A stretch of 64,000 nt of DNA, from contig NZ_CP117167.1 in the NCBI RefSeq assembly GCF_028596025.1, positions 1,240,001-1,304,000 of the forward strand. Direction: 5' to 3'. Source of the DNA: Mucilaginibacter jinjuensis (GTDB lineage Bacteria; Bacteroidota; Bacteroidia; Sphingobacteriales; Sphingobacteriaceae). The position numbers and the translations under genes are program-made. The first letter of the stretch is position 1, and each line of letters begins with the position of its first letter. The notes beneath the pieces were generated by a model. That model was not told the origin of the DNA, did no database searches, and saw nothing but the letters and a program-made list of their open reading frames with translations. Of the stretch, positions 62,778 to 64,000 are shown one piece after another.

Positions 62778-63936
62778 AAGCTTTATGAGCGCTTTAGGTT
62801 ATAACCTAAAAAAGAATGACCATCCTAATCCGAAAAAACGGGCGGAACTCTTGGACAGTAATTTTATTTCCTTGGATGCGAAGCAAATCGAAGCGGAAGT
62901 GGAACTGATCCGGCAGCTTCGTCCCAACCTGAACCGATATGTGTACCATACGAGCCTGAACTTTACAAAAGAAGAGGAAGCGTCGCTGACAAATGAAAAG
63001 CTTTTAGCCATAGCACATGAGTATTTAAACGGCATGGGTTTTACCGATAATCAATACCTGATCTTCCGGCATTATGATGCAGACCATCCCCATATTCATT
63101 TACTGGCAAACCGGATCACCTTTGACGGTGATGTGATCTCAGACAGTAATAACTACAAACGCAGCGAAGCCATTTTAAGAAAATTGGAAAAGCAGTATTA
63201 CCTAACCGCAGTTATTTCCAGTAATCAGGCGGCTCAAAAGGCGGCCAGTAAGGACGAACTGGAAATGGTGGTCAGGACAGGCAAGCCATCACAAAAGATG
63301 GTTTTACAGGAATTATTAAAAAACATATGCAGACAGTCAAACCTTACCGTCCCTGCATTGATCAAAGCAGGTGAACACGCAGGCATACATTTCCTGTTTA
63401 ATCAGGCAGTTAACGGCAGGGTATCGGGTGTTACTTATTTCCATGATGATTTTAAGATTAAAGGCCAGGCATTGGGCAGGCAGTTCAAATGGACGGAACT
63501 GGCAAAAGAAATAAATTATGAGCAAGTTAGAGACAGCAAGGCAATTAGCGAAGCAAACAGCCGTACAAGAGCCATTTACGGCCACCTTGGAGCAGCAGCC
63601 GGGACAGCAGAACCAAGCGGAAGGTCGGCTGGAGAAGGAAGCGCAGGACTTACTGAAAGCCATATCGGAGATCCATTCCATGACCGGGAGCAACCTGCAG
63701 GCATTGACCGAAATGCAACAGCAGCAGGAGCTGATGATGCGGGAGATTACCAAAATAGCGACAGAACATGGACGACAGATCAGAATGCTGATCTTTTGGA
63801 TATTGGTACCGGCAGCCATCAGCATCATAACTATTTTGATTTTGGAGGTTTCGAGATAAGTGATGATGTAGACGATGAGGCTATTCACGGGAGAAACAGG
63901 CACCGGAAAAAGCAGGCAAGAACGAACCGACGGTAG
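62752..63936 (+). CDS. MOB-type relaxase
   Basis: A 394-residue relaxase/mobilisation nuclease. 'VYHTSLNFTKEEEASL' and the HUH metal motif 'DHPHIHLLANR' (His112, His114, His116) are clear; Tyr15 or a nearby Tyr should be the nucleophile ('MSALGYNLKKND'). Nicks oriT to start transfer. The last third (about 270-394) is low-complexity, rich in Gly, Ala and Asp, and fully overlaps another ORF in the +2 frame. No coupling protein or type IV secretion genes follow in the window, so the element seems mobilisable rather than self-transferring. Confidence 0.9.
   Translation: MIADQKIGKSFMSALGYNLKKNDHPNPKKRAELLDSNFISLDAKQIEAEVELIRQLRPNLNRYVYHTSLNFTKEEEASLTNEKLLAIAHEYLNGMGFTDNQYLIFRHYDADHPHIHLLANRITFDGDVISDSNNYKRSEAILRKLEKQYYLTAVISSNQAAQKAASKDELEMVVRTGKPSQKMVLQELLKNICRQSNLTVPALIKAGEHAGIHFLFNQAVNGRVSGVTYFHDDFKIKGQALGRQFKWTELAKEINYEQVRDSKAISEANSRTRAIYGHLGAAAGTAEPSGRSAGEGSAGLTESHIGDPFHDREQPAGIDRNATAAGADDAGDYQNSDRTWTTDQNADLLDIGTGSHQHHNYFDFGGFEISDDVDDEAIHGRNRHRKKQARTNRR
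63518..63859 (+). CDS. Nested ORF with coiled coil and C-terminal membrane anchor
   Basis: A 113-residue frame wholly inside the relaxase 3' end, ATG 63518. It is coherent: Gln/Glu-rich helix 'MSKLETARQLAKQTAVQEPF', then coiled coil 'MQQQQELMMREITKIATEHGRQIRM', then one membrane helix 'LIFWILVPAAISIITILILEV'. The overlapping relaxase part looks disordered, as expected when this frame constrains the DNA. Small anchored proteins in mobilisation regions are common in Bacteroidota. Confidence 0.6.
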   Translation: MSKLETARQLAKQTAVQEPFTATLEQQPGQQNQAEGRLEKEAQDLLKAISEIHSMTGSNLQALTEMQQQQELMMREITKIATEHGRQIRMLIFWILVPAAISIITILILEVSR

Positions 63937-64000
63937 CCGGTATATGCAATTATGGGTATAAGAGAATAATTGGGTAACGCTCTATTCCGATAGATATATG

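Overview
The window looks like chromosome of a Bacteroidota bacterium, most likely Sphingobacteriaceae (Mucilaginibacter/Pedobacter-like). Evidence: a SusC/SusD pair, RteC-type regulators, a DUF6520-like peptide with a MauE-type membrane protein, Bacteroidota-style tyrosine recombinase and mobilisation genes, and few strong Shine-Dalgarno sites. No taxonomic marker such as 16S is present, so genus is inference. There is no CRISPR array, no rRNA, no complete tRNA and no recognisable insertion sequence.

Region 1 (1-14 kb) is a decaying stress and DNA-repair block. Degraded genes: a uvrA-type gene, ku, a YedK/SRAP-type gene, an RRM RNA-binding gene, a Nudix hydrolase and a secreted/outer-membrane protein. 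Intact genes lie between them: a CHASE3-PAS histidine kinase, DUF4385, DUF3253, DUF2383/PA2169-type, DUF4440-like, GNAT, cupin, a CGNR regulator divergent from a DMT transporter, an iron-permease-family protein and a GT1 glycosyltransferase. Some lesions are clean nonsense substitutions (UvrA-like Lys/Trp codons, the Nudix-box Glu codon), so this looks like real decay, not indel sequencing error.

Region 2 (14.4-29.1 kb) is AT-rich and accessory. It has two tandem XRE repressors, then a SusC-SusD-TlpA operon, converging with a DUF6520-like peptide, a MauE-like protein and an 866-residue class III lanthionine-synthetase-like protein (lyase-kinase-cyclase, no zinc ligands in the cyclase), a Crp/Fnr regulator, a perfect 58-bp palindrome and two RteC-family genes. 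I read the central part as a candidate peptide (RiPP) maturation and uptake locus.

Region 3 (29.3-43.6 kb) is a DNA phosphorothioation (Dnd) island. It carries an HNH gene divergent from dndC-dndD-dndE; a leftward operon of XRE, sigma-like protein, GIY-YIG nuclease and GHKL ATPase; and a rightward five-gene operon of sacsin-like ATPase with a C-terminal nuclease, a small protein, an Mrr-type endonuclease, a membrane protein and a DndB-like DGQHR protein. No dndFGH homologues are visible. The two extra operons are the best candidates for an undescribed restriction half of a phosphorothioate system.

Region 4 (44.1-64 kb) starts with a tRNA-Phe 3' fragment (att remnant) and a tyrosine recombinase. 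Next come modules separated by a diverged ~94-bp repeat at about 45.75, 50.73 and 55.87 kb: (a) an EthD/SRPBCC/SDR/alpha-beta-hydrolase cluster with its own Crp/Fnr regulator and a 20-bp operator duplicated in inverted orientation; (b) an ATPase + DUF4435 pair (PARIS-like) overlapping a DUF262/GmrSD-like gene; (c) a type I restriction-modification operon (hsdM-hsdS-hsdR). It ends in a mobilisation module: putative oriT, mobC, MOB relaxase and a nested membrane-protein ORF. Overall it reads as stacked mobile islands dense in anti-phage systems.
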